64,000 nt of DNA from Pseudovibrio sp. Alg231-02 (GTDB lineage Bacteria > Pseudomonadota > Alphaproteobacteria > Rhizobiales > Stappiaceae), in contig NZ_FREX01000015.1 of the NCBI RefSeq assembly GCF_900143565.1, positions 203 to 64,202 on the forward strand. Reading direction: 5' to 3'. This document shows positions 17,978 to 26,832 of the stretch, in pieces. The translations under genes were made by a program, and so were the position numbers. The notes beneath the pieces are model-generated. The model was given only the letters and a program-made list of their open reading frames with translations, ran no database searches and was not told where the DNA came from. Within the stretch, counting starts at the first letter, position 1, and each line of letters begins with the position of its first letter.

Positions 17978-19369
17978 CTAAGCCACACTTTCCGTTTCAA
18001 TAACGGTTCTTTCACTACGATGCTCATAGATGGTAGTGCGCTGATCCTTTTCGCTAATCAACGCATCAGCAGCCATCTGCCCCATCTCCATAGAGGTGTC
18101 TGTGAAGATGTAACGGAAGGTACCTTGCCGCCCACACTGGATCAGATTTTCAAACTGATTGAGGTGGGCAATTGCGTTAGCACGGTTCTTCTCATATCCC
18201 ACTGTCATCAGCGGATAGGCCTGCCGCTGATAAGTAGAGAAGTATTCACCTGTGGCTGCTGCGCTATTGATGCCAAGCTTATTCAAGACACCACACGCTT
18301 GAGCAAACATCTGCTGGTTGTCCATCTCCCACAGCCCGCTCCCCGGATCACATGGGATCTCTAACATTGCAGAGGTGTGCCCCTTGGGAGCCATGAACGG
18401 TGAGCGTCGTTTTGGCTCCTGCAATCGCGTTGCTATTATGTCGGGATCTGACAGATACTGCCATGTGCAGTCTGAGAGGTTGTCCATTTCAAGAGGCATA
18501 TTAAAGAACCGTAATCCTCTGAATGTTAACGCACTCTCGCCACCTGTCATGTTCACCATGTAAGGCAAAGAGAGCGTAGAGAGCACAGCATCTGCCGGGT
18601 AGGACAAGCCCCCTGCTTTCACGGCACTAATTTTATTTGCTGCGTAGTCAAAGCCATCGACAGCTGCATCAAAGATAATCTCGCCGCCAAGCGCTTCAAC
18701 TTTTCGGGCCATGCGCTCAAAAATGGCACCGAACCCATGCTTAGGGTAGCGATAGCTTCTGGCGTAAGTGCGCGGAGTGTCACTCCCGATTGGCAAAAGG
18801 CGTTTGGCAACATCTTTCAAGTCCAACAGACTTATGCGCTGACCAGCCCAGTCTGCGGACAGGTCGACCGGATCAATACCCCAGAGTTTAGCTGTGTATC
18901 CTTCAAAGAAATTTTTGTAGAGCGTCTTACCAAACCGACTGGTAATCCAAGTTGCGAAGTTATCGTCCTTGGGCTTACCGAATGGCAGAAGTACCAAGTC
19001 TTTTACCGCACCAATCAATAATGAGGTTGGTGCCGTTTTCAGGATGTTGCTCATTGCTAATGGATAATCGTAGGTACGATCCTGAAAGCGAATGACGCTT
19101 TTGCGTTGGCTGGTCAACAGGTCATCGCCAACCAGCTCTTCAACCAGTTTTAGCAATTGCGCGTTGTGAGTGATAAAGCGGTGGCCACCGTAGTCAAAGC
19201 GATAGGTCCCATGGCGACCTTCAAACGTTGTTGTACCGCTTTGGCCCCCCTCTTTTGAAGCCTTTTCAAGCACGGTGACCTGAATACCAGCTTCCAGCAA
19301 GCGGATTGCTGCTGTCAGACCAGCAGGCCCCGCCCCCAACACCAAAACATGTTCAGGCTTTTTGAGCAT
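17978..19369 (-). CDS. FAD-dependent oxidoreductase (amino-oxidase/UDP-galactopyranose-mutase-like)
   Basis: A 463-residue cytoplasmic flavoprotein. The dinucleotide-binding motif VLGAGPAGLTAAIRLLEAG (residues 9-27) ends at a glutamate (LEKA), followed by GGQSGT and DYGGHRF, as in protoporphyrinogen-oxidase, phytoene-desaturase and UDP-galactopyranose-mutase relatives. A second FAD motif, RYIFTDTSMEMGQMAADALI, lies near the C-terminus. It overlaps the FTR1 stop by 17 bases. Together with the GT-C-like protein encoded two genes on, it could belong to a sugar- or lipid-modification branch, or could act on a flavin/haem redox partner; the sequence does not decide. Confidence 0.82.
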   Translation of the reverse strand: MLKKPEHVLVLGAGPAGLTAAIRLLEAGIQVTVLEKASKEGGQSGTTTFEGRHGTYRFDYGGHRFITHNAQLLKLVEELVGDDLLTSQRKSVIRFQDRTYDYPLAMSNILKTAPTSLLIGAVKDLVLLPFGKPKDDNFATWITSRFGKTLYKNFFEGYTAKLWGIDPVDLSADWAGQRISLLDLKDVAKRLLPIGSDTPRTYARSYRYPKHGFGAIFERMARKVEALGGEIIFDAAVDGFDYAANKISAVKAGGLSYPADAVLSTLSLPYMVNMTGGESALTFRGLRFFNMPLEMDNLSDCTWQYLSDPDIIATRLQEPKRRSPFMAPKGHTSAMLEIPCDPGSGLWEMDNQQMFAQACGVLNKLGINSAAATGEYFSTYQRQAYPLMTVGYEKNRANAIAHLNQFENLIQCGRQGTFRYIFTDTSMEMGQMAADALISEKDQRTTIYEHRSERTVIETESVA

Positions 19370-20171
19370 AGCCGCGGCTCCAGAAACTCAGGAATAATCC
19401 AAGGTAAAGCACCCAACTGGTAAATTGGATTAGCGTTGGAGACGCGTTATATCCAAACAACGCCCGCATGAAAGTACCAAAGGTGCCCTGATCATCCAAA
19501 ATAAACGAGATGTTGAAGATCTGTTCCACCAAAATCGGAACAACATCAATCGCCTGCAGCATATTGATGGCAGACGAGAACAATCCGGCTGCGATGATAA
19601 TGATCAGCAAGCTGGTGTACTTGAAGAACGGAGCAATAGGAACTTCGCGGGTGCCGCGCATCATAATCCAAACCAGCAGGATGGATGCAACGAGACCGAT
19701 AGTTGCCCCAATCAGACCGTTCTCCAATGTCACGCCCTGCCCTGAATACATGAGAGCAGAGAAAAACAATACGGTCTCAAATCCTTCTCGCAGCACCGCA
19801 ATGAACGCAAGAAACACCATGCCCCACAGGTTGCCGGAGGAGATGTGGAACTTCAGCTTCTTTTTGACATTGTCGACCTGCGCCTTGGCCTGCTTGTGCA
19901 TCCAGATCGCCATGTAGCTCAGTACCAGCGTGGCAAAGAGCAGAATGAAGATCATCAGCAGGTGCTGATAGTGTTGATTGGAAAACTGGTCAATCACCAC
20001 CTGGAAAACAAAGGCCAACGCCAGTGATACGATCAACCCAAGTACAACACCAAGATAGACGTATTTGTTGAAATGCCGCACGCCAAGTTTGTGCATGTAA
20101 GACAGGATGATGCCAACCAGCAGAAAGGCTTCCAGCCCTTCGCGAAATGTGATCAGAAAACTGGCAAACAT
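19353..20171 (-). CDS. FTR1-family high-affinity ferric iron permease
   Basis: A 272-residue inner-membrane protein with seven predicted helices. It carries both iron-binding REGLE-type motifs: REGLE at 10-14 and REGFE at 128-132. These motifs line the iron path in yeast Ftr1 and bacterial EfeU. Family members import Fe3+ made from Fe2+ by a partner oxidase (Fet3 in yeast, EfeO/EfeB or P19-FtrB elsewhere). Here none of those partners is present. The gene directly upstream, coupled by a TAATG overlap, encodes a hexaheme cytochrome, the natural candidate for the electron-transfer partner. Confidence 0.92.
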   Translation of the reverse strand: MFASFLITFREGLEAFLLVGIILSYMHKLGVRHFNKYVYLGVVLGLIVSLALAFVFQVVIDQFSNQHYQHLLMIFILLFATLVLSYMAIWMHKQAKAQVDNVKKKLKFHISSGNLWGMVFLAFIAVLREGFETVLFFSALMYSGQGVTLENGLIGATIGLVASILLVWIMMRGTREVPIAPFFKYTSLLIIIIAAGLFSSAINMLQAIDVVPILVEQIFNISFILDDQGTFGTFMRALFGYNASPTLIQFTSWVLYLGLFLSFWSRGYAQKA

Positions 20172-23100
20172 TATGGCCGCTCCAGTGTTTGAGTAAGTTC
20201 AGCCATAACAACAGCTTTTGGATTTGGTAGATCTGGGTAGGATTGGCGTACTGCATCGGTCACCCACTGCGGATAGATGCGGAACATCATCTTCACATCA
20301 ACGCTGAGCGGATAAGTAGCTTCCTTTGGCAATGCAAAGGCTTCATCCCGATAACCATTCGCTGGGATCTTGGTATCTTTCAGCATTTTTTCATAACGCC
20401 AGAAGAGCAGGCCGACAGGCTTGCCATCCTTGTCGCCAAAGACCTTTTGGAACATACGAGCATCGGTTGGTACGACGCCCTTATCATCCATCTTGCCATC
20501 TTCCAGAATAACCTTGCCACTTGCGTCTTTCACGGTCACATCCAGCCAAAGCTGCCGGAAGTCAGCAACGCCGGTTGGCAAGGCATGCCCTGCTCCAACA
20601 TTTTTGACACGAACGATCAGTTTCTCATTTTCGTCGATGTAGCTTTCCAACTCAGCAGCAGTTTGCAACAGCTCAATGCTCATGTCTGAGAGCTTCTTAT
20701 TGCGCAGGCCGACAAGATGGTGATTGGCACCCGTGAATTGATGTGTCACCACATTCTCTTTCACCTTGCCCCCATCTGTAGAAATGCCTGGGACATTCTC
20801 ACCGATCTTTCGCACGTCAGCCATCATGTGACAGCTGATGCAAGTGCGGTTCTTGGAGGGGTCCGCTGGATTGTTGTAGGAGGATTTTTCCCACTCACCG
20901 TAGGTGTTCACGATGACACTACCTGTGCCTGGAGCCACCTCATTATGGCAGGTGCTACACAGAGCAGAATCCTTGTAAAATGGCTGAGAGTACGACTTGG
21001 CATGCACTTCGGGCTTGGCGTTGATCTGACGGTTACCCACCCAGTGCAGCAGTGCGTTGTCGTTATCCTCAAAGATATACTTTTCTCTATCTTTCACATT
21101 GACGGTAAAGCTGGCGTTGGTGCCTGCCGTCTGCCCCATAGCTGCTTCAATACGAGTGATACGATGGCAGAATAAGCAGCCCGTGCCTTCATCTGAATCC
21201 GGTACGCCCGTCTCAAGGGCTTCAAAGAGACTGGCACCACCCTTCTCAAACATATGTCCTTCTTGCGGAACCGCCTTTGGCTCGGTGAACTGTTCTTGTG
21301 GCTCATGACAGCCAAGGCACCATTTGCCGAAGTCCTTACCTTCCGTCTGTTCTGCAACGGATTTCACGACCATGAAGTATGGGTTAGATTCTCCCATCAG
21401 ACGATGGTTTGAATCTGCCCATTGCTCAAACATGTCAGAATGGCAGGATGCACAGGCGGCTGAGTTCACCCAATCCTTCTCATGTAGAACCTTCCGATCA
21501 TCATCAAGGCGTATCCAACTTGCATTCAGCGGTAAGTTTCCACGTGATGTGATGAAAGCTTGCAGAGCCTCCATGTCGCGTTTGACCGGTTCTGACGGTT
21601 CATCCGGATTGATCTGCAAGGCTCCATCACGGTCGTCATGGCCCATACCACCTTGCGTCTTTTGCATGATGCGCAAGTAGTCGCCGATGAAGTTACCGGA
21701 GATCATATTGTTTAAGTTGTCGTGACCAATCGTGGCACGGTCAAACTTTTTGGTTGGTGTGGATCGGTAAAGATAGCCATTGGTGAAGTTGAAGCCATCC
21801 ACATGGCAACTCTGACAACTCATCCAAAAGTCACCAGTGGTAGGCGTTAGTTTGGAATCATCCGTGTTGCCGCTGTTAAAAAGGGTTTTACCTCGGCGTA
21901 GCTTGGCCTCAACCGGATCGCTCTGCACTAGTGGAGCTGGAGCTTGCCCACCCAGAGTGACGCGCGCAAACGGGCCGTCCCCACCTCTCTTCAGTGCTAC
22001 GAAATCAAGTGTCATTGCGTTTTGCACGAAGATGTCCTGCCCCGAAACGACTAACCCACGCGGATTGTTGCCCGGAATGTGGCGAAAGATCTGCATGACC
22101 TTTGCCCCACCTTGGTTCAGTTTGCCCTTGCGGCGCGCTCGGCGCTTCTTCTTGCTGGTCAGGGCTGTTCTGCGTGTCAGATCAAAGACCATCAAGTCTT
22201 CGCTTCCAGCCAATGTAACGTAAACTTTTTTACCGTCCTCGGAGAATTCAGCATCATGAGGGTTTGAAACAATGCGGGTGCGATTGTTGGTATCGATAAT
22301 ATTGATTTGCTTGAAGAGGTGCTTGCGGCGCTCAGCAACTTCTTTCTCTTGCCCTTGTTCAAGGCTCAACAATGAGACACTCGGAAACACGGTGGATTGA
22401 AACTGGAAAGGATGATCAAAGTTCCAAAGAACGTGTGGCAACCAGGCCTCGCTCTCATCTGGGCTTACTGCAATATCATCCAGAATGCGCGGGACACCCT
22501 GCGAAACAGCTTCGTCGTTGTCCTGAGTTTCAGCCAAACTGATCGTCTTCAGAAATGTAAGTTTAGCCCCTGAAGTATCCCAAATGGAGACCTTGCCAAC
22601 CATGGCATGCGTTACGATCAGACGACCATCACTAAGCAAAGCAAGACCACGCGGGGTCTCTTCGCTGTCGATTTCCTGAGTGATGCCTTGTCTCGGATCA
22701 ACTGCAATGATCTTGTGCGCTTCAAACAATGAAACCCAGAACAGGTTGTTGATCTTGTCATAGATAATGCCAAATGGACGATAGTCAGTCTTGAACTCAG
22801 AGAGAACTTTGCTTGTGTTCAGATCAATGAAAACCACACGGTCACCCGTGTAGTCCGTTACGCCTGCAATATGCTGTTTTTCATCCAACGCGATGCGGCG
22901 TAGCTCACCACCGATCTTGATCTCTTGCAGCACTTTGCTAGAGCTGCGGTCAACAACAGTGACACTGCCTGCATCAAAGTTTGCTGAGATGAGTTTTGTG
23001 CCCTCACTATTGAGAACAAGGGAGCTACTTTCAACGGCAGCATAGGCTGGCACCATGAGTGCGGCCAGCGCCAGAAGAAATGGGAAGATCCAAGCTGCAA

Positions 23101-23581
23101 CCTTAACCATCGAATAGCGCTTGGCATGGTGAAACACCAATAACGAAACCGGCAGTGCTGGAACCAGATGGAGCCAATATGCGACCTGCCCTATCATGTT
23201 GCCGCGATTGCCAAAAAACGCGAGATAAATGCCACTGAGAACCAACAGTACCAGGGCAATCTCAATCATCTGGCCTGTTCTACGAAGAAACGGGCGTCCG
23301 TTCTTCTTGATCAGGTCACGATGAGAAAACCAGAATGGAAGAACAAACAATGGAAAGAGGATAAGGGAGACAATGAAATGAATGGCAAGTGAAGGTTGGA
23401 TGAGCTGCCAAGGAAGGCCAACAACATCCCACAGCATCAACCCACTGATAGTGAGGAAGTAAAGCACAAACTCAGCATGTTTGCTCTTGTAACCGAGACG
23501 TTTCCAGAACAACTTTATTGCGCTGGATTGTGCTGGCTTAGGTCCAGTGACTGGTACGCTATTCTTGCTTGCATCATCCAT
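20171..23581 (-). CDS. Membrane-anchored beta-propeller hexaheme cytochrome c
   Basis: An 1136-residue fusion. Residues ~35-182 form about five membrane helices with well-placed histidines (H35, H68, H138, H151/152) like a b-type di-haem or DUF4405-like membrane domain. Residues ~185-545 are a YVTN-type beta-propeller. Six CxxCH haem-c sites follow: CQSCH (589), CASCH (710), CLGCH (755), CLFCH (802), CSTCH (875) and CISCH (914). The first lies in a cytochrome-c-peroxidase-like segment; the other five form a multihaem module resembling cytochrome c-554. A beta-rich tail ends the protein. The C-terminal part must be periplasmic. It is the first gene of the FTR1 operon and is inferred to move electrons between the quinone pool and periplasmic iron, as ferroxidase or reductase. 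I know no characterised protein with this order. Confidence 0.88.
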   Translation of the reverse strand: MDDASKNSVPVTGPKPAQSSAIKLFWKRLGYKSKHAEFVLYFLTISGLMLWDVVGLPWQLIQPSLAIHFIVSLILFPLFVLPFWFSHRDLIKKNGRPFLRRTGQMIEIALVLLVLSGIYLAFFGNRGNMIGQVAYWLHLVPALPVSLLVFHHAKRYSMVKVAAWIFPFLLALAALMVPAYAAVESSSLVLNSEGTKLISANFDAGSVTVVDRSSSKVLQEIKIGGELRRIALDEKQHIAGVTDYTGDRVVFIDLNTSKVLSEFKTDYRPFGIIYDKINNLFWVSLFEAHKIIAVDPRQGITQEIDSEETPRGLALLSDGRLIVTHAMVGKVSIWDTSGAKLTFLKTISLAETQDNDEAVSQGVPRILDDIAVSPDESEAWLPHVLWNFDHPFQFQSTVFPSVSLLSLEQGQEKEVAERRKHLFKQINIIDTNNRTRIVSNPHDAEFSEDGKKVYVTLAGSEDLMVFDLTRRTALTSKKKRRARRKGKLNQGGAKVMQIFRHIPGNNPRGLVVSGQDIFVQNAMTLDFVALKRGGDGPFARVTLGGQAPAPLVQSDPVEAKLRRGKTLFNSGNTDDSKLTPTTGDFWMSCQSCHVDGFNFTNGYLYRSTPTKKFDRATIGHDNLNNMISGNFIGDYLRIMQKTQGGMGHDDRDGALQINPDEPSEPVKRDMEALQAFITSRGNLPLNASWIRLDDDRKVLHEKDWVNSAACASCHSDMFEQWADSNHRLMGESNPYFMVVKSVAEQTEGKDFGKWCLGCHEPQEQFTEPKAVPQEGHMFEKGGASLFEALETGVPDSDEGTGCLFCHRITRIEAAMGQTAGTNASFTVNVKDREKYIFEDNDNALLHWVGNRQINAKPEVHAKSYSQPFYKDSALCSTCHNEVAPGTGSVIVNTYGEWEKSSYNNPADPSKNRTCISCHMMADVRKIGENVPGISTDGGKVKENVVTHQFTGANHHLVGLRNKKLSDMSIELLQTAAELESYIDENEKLIVRVKNVGAGHALPTGVADFRQLWLDVTVKDASGKVILEDGKMDDKGVVPTDARMFQKVFGDKDGKPVGLLFWRYEKMLKDTKIPANGYRDEAFALPKEATYPLSVDVKMMFRIYPQWVTDAVRQSYPDLPNPKAVVMAELTQTLERP

Positions 23582-23632
23582 GACTGCGGATCGATTCTTC
23601 GTCAGATTATTATGATTGTTGTCTCTATAGCT

Positions 23633-23653
23633 AAATGCGAATGCCTCGCATTT
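23633..23653. promoter_or_regulatory. Fur/Mur-like inverted repeat upstream of the hexaheme gene
   Basis: AAATGCGA-ATGCC-TCGCATTT, a perfect 8-bp inverted repeat, 52 bases upstream of the cytochrome start. Its shape (ATGCGA...TCGCAT) resembles alphaproteobacterial Fur/Mur boxes. Identification is by resemblance only. Confidence 0.5.
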
Positions 23654-23665
23654 GACTTAGGTTAA
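23652..23665. promoter_or_regulatory. FNR/CRP-type half-symmetric site
   Basis: TTGAC-TTAG-GTTAA matches the TTGAC-N4-GTCAA pattern of CRP/FNR-family sites in 9 of 10 defined positions. It overlaps the end of the Fur/Mur-like repeat. Related sites occur before the 677-residue protein gene and the ferritin gene. Confidence 0.4.
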
Positions 23666-23677
23666 CAGGCAGAAGAA

Positions 23678-23700
23678 GCCGGGATGTTTTACACCCCGGC
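23678..23700 (-). terminator. Stem-loop between the exported-protein gene and the cytochrome operon
   Basis: GCCGGG...CCCGGC with an 11-base loop. On the minus strand it is followed by TTCTTCT. It lies just past the stop of the 677-residue gene, so the exported protein and the cytochrome operon are probably separate transcripts or only partly coupled. Confidence 0.65.
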
Positions 23701-23723
23701 TGTTTCAAATCGCGGTAAACTAC

Positions 23724-25757
23724 TTATTTCACAGCAAAAACTTTGACCTTACCGGCCATCACCATAGCTGTGCCAGCTTGCACAATCTGCGGAACACCAT
23801 CTGCATCCGTGTCCAGATCTTCACTACCAGCTACAACGTTTTCGCCACTGTCTCCCAGCCATTCAGCAAGCTGCATGCCCTCGTTCACATTGCGACCGTT
23901 AATGACAGTGCGGAACCAGCTTTCATATCGGTGCGTCAGGCTTGCCAGGTCCAATAGAGGTTCATTCTCACCTTCACTGTTGCGCAGAATAAGCATTGCA
24001 CTACGCAGTCCAGCACTGATTGCAGCAGCGGTGTATGGTGTGTGCTCAGTTGGTTGGCCTGGCACAGCAGCGTATGTGCCAATCGTCTTGTCATACATCT
24101 TCGCTTCAATGGTCAGGAACAGCTTACGTGCTGCTTCTTTGTAGCTCTCATCCTTTGTTGCAAGGAATGCCGAGGTTAACCCATGAACAACAGCGAACTG
24201 TGTACCCAGGCTTTGCTCCGTGCTCGCGCCTTTGCCAATCTCAAACCCATCAATTGCGAGGCCATTTTCAGAGATCAAATTCTTCAGAATAAAATCTGCC
24301 TGCGCTTTAATCAGCTCGAGCGCCCGCTTGCCGCGTGCAGTTTCCAGGCTCTCGCCCGCATCAGCGGAGGCATAACCAACGGCCAGTGCATCCTGAGAAC
24401 GCTGAAAAATGTTCAGGGCCTGAAGAGCATATGCCGCATCATAAGTGGTAACTTTGGAGCCCTGCTTGCCATCATAACGATCAACCAGAGTGCCCGCTTC
24501 TTTGTTGAAGTGCAGTGCATCCAAGTTTTTGAAAGTGGCGTTTGTGAGAACACTTGCAGCGGAGAAGACATCATCAGAAGCAATGTCATTCACCGGATCA
24601 TTGTCTTTGTTCAAATCAACAGCTGCAGCAAATGGTGCACCGTCAAACACGGCGATAAAAGCCGGATTCTGGTTTGTGTTTGCGATACGTTGGTCGCTAT
24701 ATGCGTAAATCTCAGAAAGCGGCCACAGCATCAACCATGTGTCACGCAGAGAGGATGCCCCGTCGATGACCTTCAAAGACCCGATGGCTTTCACGGCGTT
24801 CTCGGTCTTTTCAGTCACAGCGACCTTGCGCGGGAACCAGATTGGGCCCTGTGCAGGATCATAAGACGCGGTCAGCTTTGCGCCAAGCATCTTACCGTCA
24901 TAACCAAACTGATCACGTAATGTTATCATGCGGTCATTGAGCATTTCAGTTAGAATAACGCCGTTGAAACCATCTGCCGTGGATACTCCGAGCGCGTGTA
25001 CGCCATCCTGATCCATGACAGAACTTTCAGCCTCAACTTCCAGATCCTCTGCTATTGTGTGCATACCGCCGAGGAAATCCTGTGCCCACATGACATCCTT
25101 CAGCATAATGCCTGCCGCAGCTCCGGGATTGAAAGACTTGTCCATGCCTTCCTCTTTCCAGGAGAGCGAAGCATAATCGCGGAAGTACGCTGGAATATCG
25201 ACTTTTACTGTTTTAGATTTTCCGTGAGCGGTCAGAATATCCGCCTCATCGCTGGAGACGACAGAACTGTCAGTTGCCTGACCAAATTCAGGAAGCGCTG
25301 AGATGTATGGGAAGGTGATCGGGTACATGTTGAGCGGAATTTCTTCCACTGGGAAGGCAACAGATCCAGCCAGTTCAATCACGCGCTTACCAAGGCTTTC
25401 AAGTGAACCGCCACGTGCTTTGTTTAGTGGACCGTTTACGATATGCGGGCCCATCTTGGACTGATAATTGACCGCATACATAGCCTCCTCAGAGTATTCA
25501 TAACTCTCAATGCCGGCTGCGTAATCAAAAGCGGTTGGCTGATTGACGAGATTTGGGTCAAGAACATCAAGATCCAGCCCCAGACCTTCCGCTAAAGGTT
25601 CGCCAGAAAGCTCAAACTCTGTGTAAGCCAGAAAACCACCCGCTGGATCAAAAGTTTTGTCTAAAACCTCGACTTTAACTTCAGTAGAACCTGCAAGAGC
25701 TGCAGAGCTGATTGCCACTGCCGATGCGAATGATAGAAGTGCCGTTTTATTCAACAT
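23724..25757 (-). CDS. Large exported protein of unknown function, iron-linked
   Basis: 677 residues with a clear signal peptide (MLNKTALLSFASAVAISSAALA). No Cys-based haem or other motif is visible. The N-terminal ~330 residues look beta-rich. The region ~400-620 is helical, with repeated pairs such as YDAAYALQALNIFQRSQDAL and GTQFAVVHGLTSAFLATKDE, as in alpha/alpha-toroid folds. Near the end a DTDADGVPQ stretch could bind calcium. It is probably periplasmic. Position upstream of the hexaheme/FTR1 operon on the same strand, and a Fur-like plus FNR-like promoter, suggest it serves the same iron process. I do not recognise the family. Confidence 0.8.
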   Translation of the reverse strand: MLNKTALLSFASAVAISSAALAGSTEVKVEVLDKTFDPAGGFLAYTEFELSGEPLAEGLGLDLDVLDPNLVNQPTAFDYAAGIESYEYSEEAMYAVNYQSKMGPHIVNGPLNKARGGSLESLGKRVIELAGSVAFPVEEIPLNMYPITFPYISALPEFGQATDSSVVSSDEADILTAHGKSKTVKVDIPAYFRDYASLSWKEEGMDKSFNPGAAAGIMLKDVMWAQDFLGGMHTIAEDLEVEAESSVMDQDGVHALGVSTADGFNGVILTEMLNDRMITLRDQFGYDGKMLGAKLTASYDPAQGPIWFPRKVAVTEKTENAVKAIGSLKVIDGASSLRDTWLMLWPLSEIYAYSDQRIANTNQNPAFIAVFDGAPFAAAVDLNKDNDPVNDIASDDVFSAASVLTNATFKNLDALHFNKEAGTLVDRYDGKQGSKVTTYDAAYALQALNIFQRSQDALAVGYASADAGESLETARGKRALELIKAQADFILKNLISENGLAIDGFEIGKGASTEQSLGTQFAVVHGLTSAFLATKDESYKEAARKLFLTIEAKMYDKTIGTYAAVPGQPTEHTPYTAAAISAGLRSAMLILRNSEGENEPLLDLASLTHRYESWFRTVINGRNVNEGMQLAEWLGDSGENVVAGSEDLDTDADGVPQIVQAGTAMVMAGKVKVFAVK

Positions 25758-25861
25758 GCTTAAACTCGGAATCTCTTTTGAGGGGATAGCCCATCATGAG
25801 CAAACCTCCCCTATCCCTCTCCAATGCAATAGGATCACCAGGGCAAAACTGGCTGCTACTC

Positions 25862-25880
25862 GCAATTGAGAATGATTTGC
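25862..25880. promoter_or_regulatory. Fur-like box upstream of the exported-protein gene
   Basis: GCAATTGAGAATGATTTGC, an imperfect palindrome with GAGAATGAT in the centre, closely resembling classical Fur boxes. It lies 104 bases upstream of the start codon and would place the gene under iron repression. Confidence 0.6.
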
Positions 25881-25915
25881 AATCCGAGAAATAGAAAACA
25901 GAACATCTTTCGCAA

Positions 25916-25929
25916 ATGACAAAAGTCAA
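25916..25929. promoter_or_regulatory. FNR/CRP-type palindrome
   Basis: ATGAC-AAAA-GTCAA, a near-perfect copy of the TTGAC-N4-GTCAA pattern. It is one of three such sites before iron genes in this window. Confidence 0.4.
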
Positions 25930-26073
25930 ATATGAATTAAATAATCATGTTTTATAATTATTCAAAAAATCAATATGTTATATGGACTTATGACTACATT
26001 ACATATCCCGGCCAACTGTGCATTTCACCATTCTCAAAGCCGAAACAATTCGTTAGATCCCAAAGAGTACTGC

Positions 26074-26832
26074 CTACAAATGATGCAAGGCCACGAGTTG
26101 TCCCTGGTGTTGGGTTACTTTGATTTCCATTGAGTAGAGGGTCTGCAGGGCTTTTGTTTCCAGGACATCCTGCGGTGTTCCGTGGATGGCGAGGGTGCCG
26201 TCTTTCAGGGCTATGATCTCATTAGCGTAGGCTCCGGCGTAGTTGATGTCGTGGAGGACGATGACAAATGAGCGTTTGCCTGTGTCTGCTATCTCGCGCA
26301 GGCGCTTCATGAGGCTGCGAGCGTAGTACATATCAAGATTGTTAAGAGGTTCATCCAGTAGGAGGTACTTTGTCTCCTGACAAAATGCCATTGCGACTAG
26401 TGCTCGTTGTTTTTGGCCGCCAGAGACTTCATCAATGAACCTGTCGGACATAGTTTGCAGATCAAAATAATCTAAAGCTTCATCTACCGCTCTATGATCT
26501 TTGGCTGTTGGGCGACCTTTGTGGTGCGGGTAGCGGCCAAATCCAACAAGATCCCGCAGAGACATACGACTGCTGAGTGCATTATCTTGTCTTAAGATAG
26601 CAAGGGTCTTTGCAAGTTCTCTGGTGGGTGTTTGCGACACTGATTGGCCATCAAACGAGATGGAACCTGTCTGGAGTGGCTGCAAGCGGGTCATGAGGGA
26701 CAAGAGCGTGGACTTCCCTGCCCCGTTTGGCCCAATCAAGGCAGTGATTCCGCTTTCTTTTATGGAAAGCGAGATGTTTTGAAGGATTTTGCTCTTTCCG
26801 TAACTATGAGAAACACCATTAATTTCAATCAT
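26074..26832 (-). CDS. Ferric-siderophore ABC transporter, ATP-binding protein
   Basis: A 252-residue ATPase of the FepC/FecE type. Walker A GPNGAGKST (34-42), signature VSGGQKQR, Walker B YLLLDEP and the following switch His in VLHDINYA are all present. It couples ATP hydrolysis to import of an iron-siderophore across the inner membrane. It is the last gene of the order binding protein, permease, permease, ATPase, and its start overlaps the preceding stop by 4 bases. The closest known type is the catecholate systems VctPDGC/YclNOPQ/CeuBCDE, a judgement from sequence style and gene order. Confidence 0.93.
   Translation of the reverse strand: MIEINGVSHSYGKSKILQNISLSIKESGITALIGPNGAGKSTLLSLMTRLQPLQTGSISFDGQSVSQTPTRELAKTLAILRQDNALSSRMSLRDLVGFGRYPHHKGRPTAKDHRAVDEALDYFDLQTMSDRFIDEVSGGQKQRALVAMAFCQETKYLLLDEPLNNLDMYYARSLMKRLREIADTGKRSFVIVLHDINYAGAYANEIIALKDGTLAIHGTPQDVLETKALQTLYSMEIKVTQHQGQLVALHHL

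Larger units (their letters stand above)
25758..26073. other. AT-rich promoter region of the exported-protein gene
   Basis: 316 bases without a gene. It contains the Fur-like site at 25862-25880, the FNR-like site at 25916-25929, and a long AT-rich stretch (25930-25990) suited to a promoter upstream element. The right end lies downstream of the siderophore ATPase gene; no clear terminator is visible there. Confidence 0.6.
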
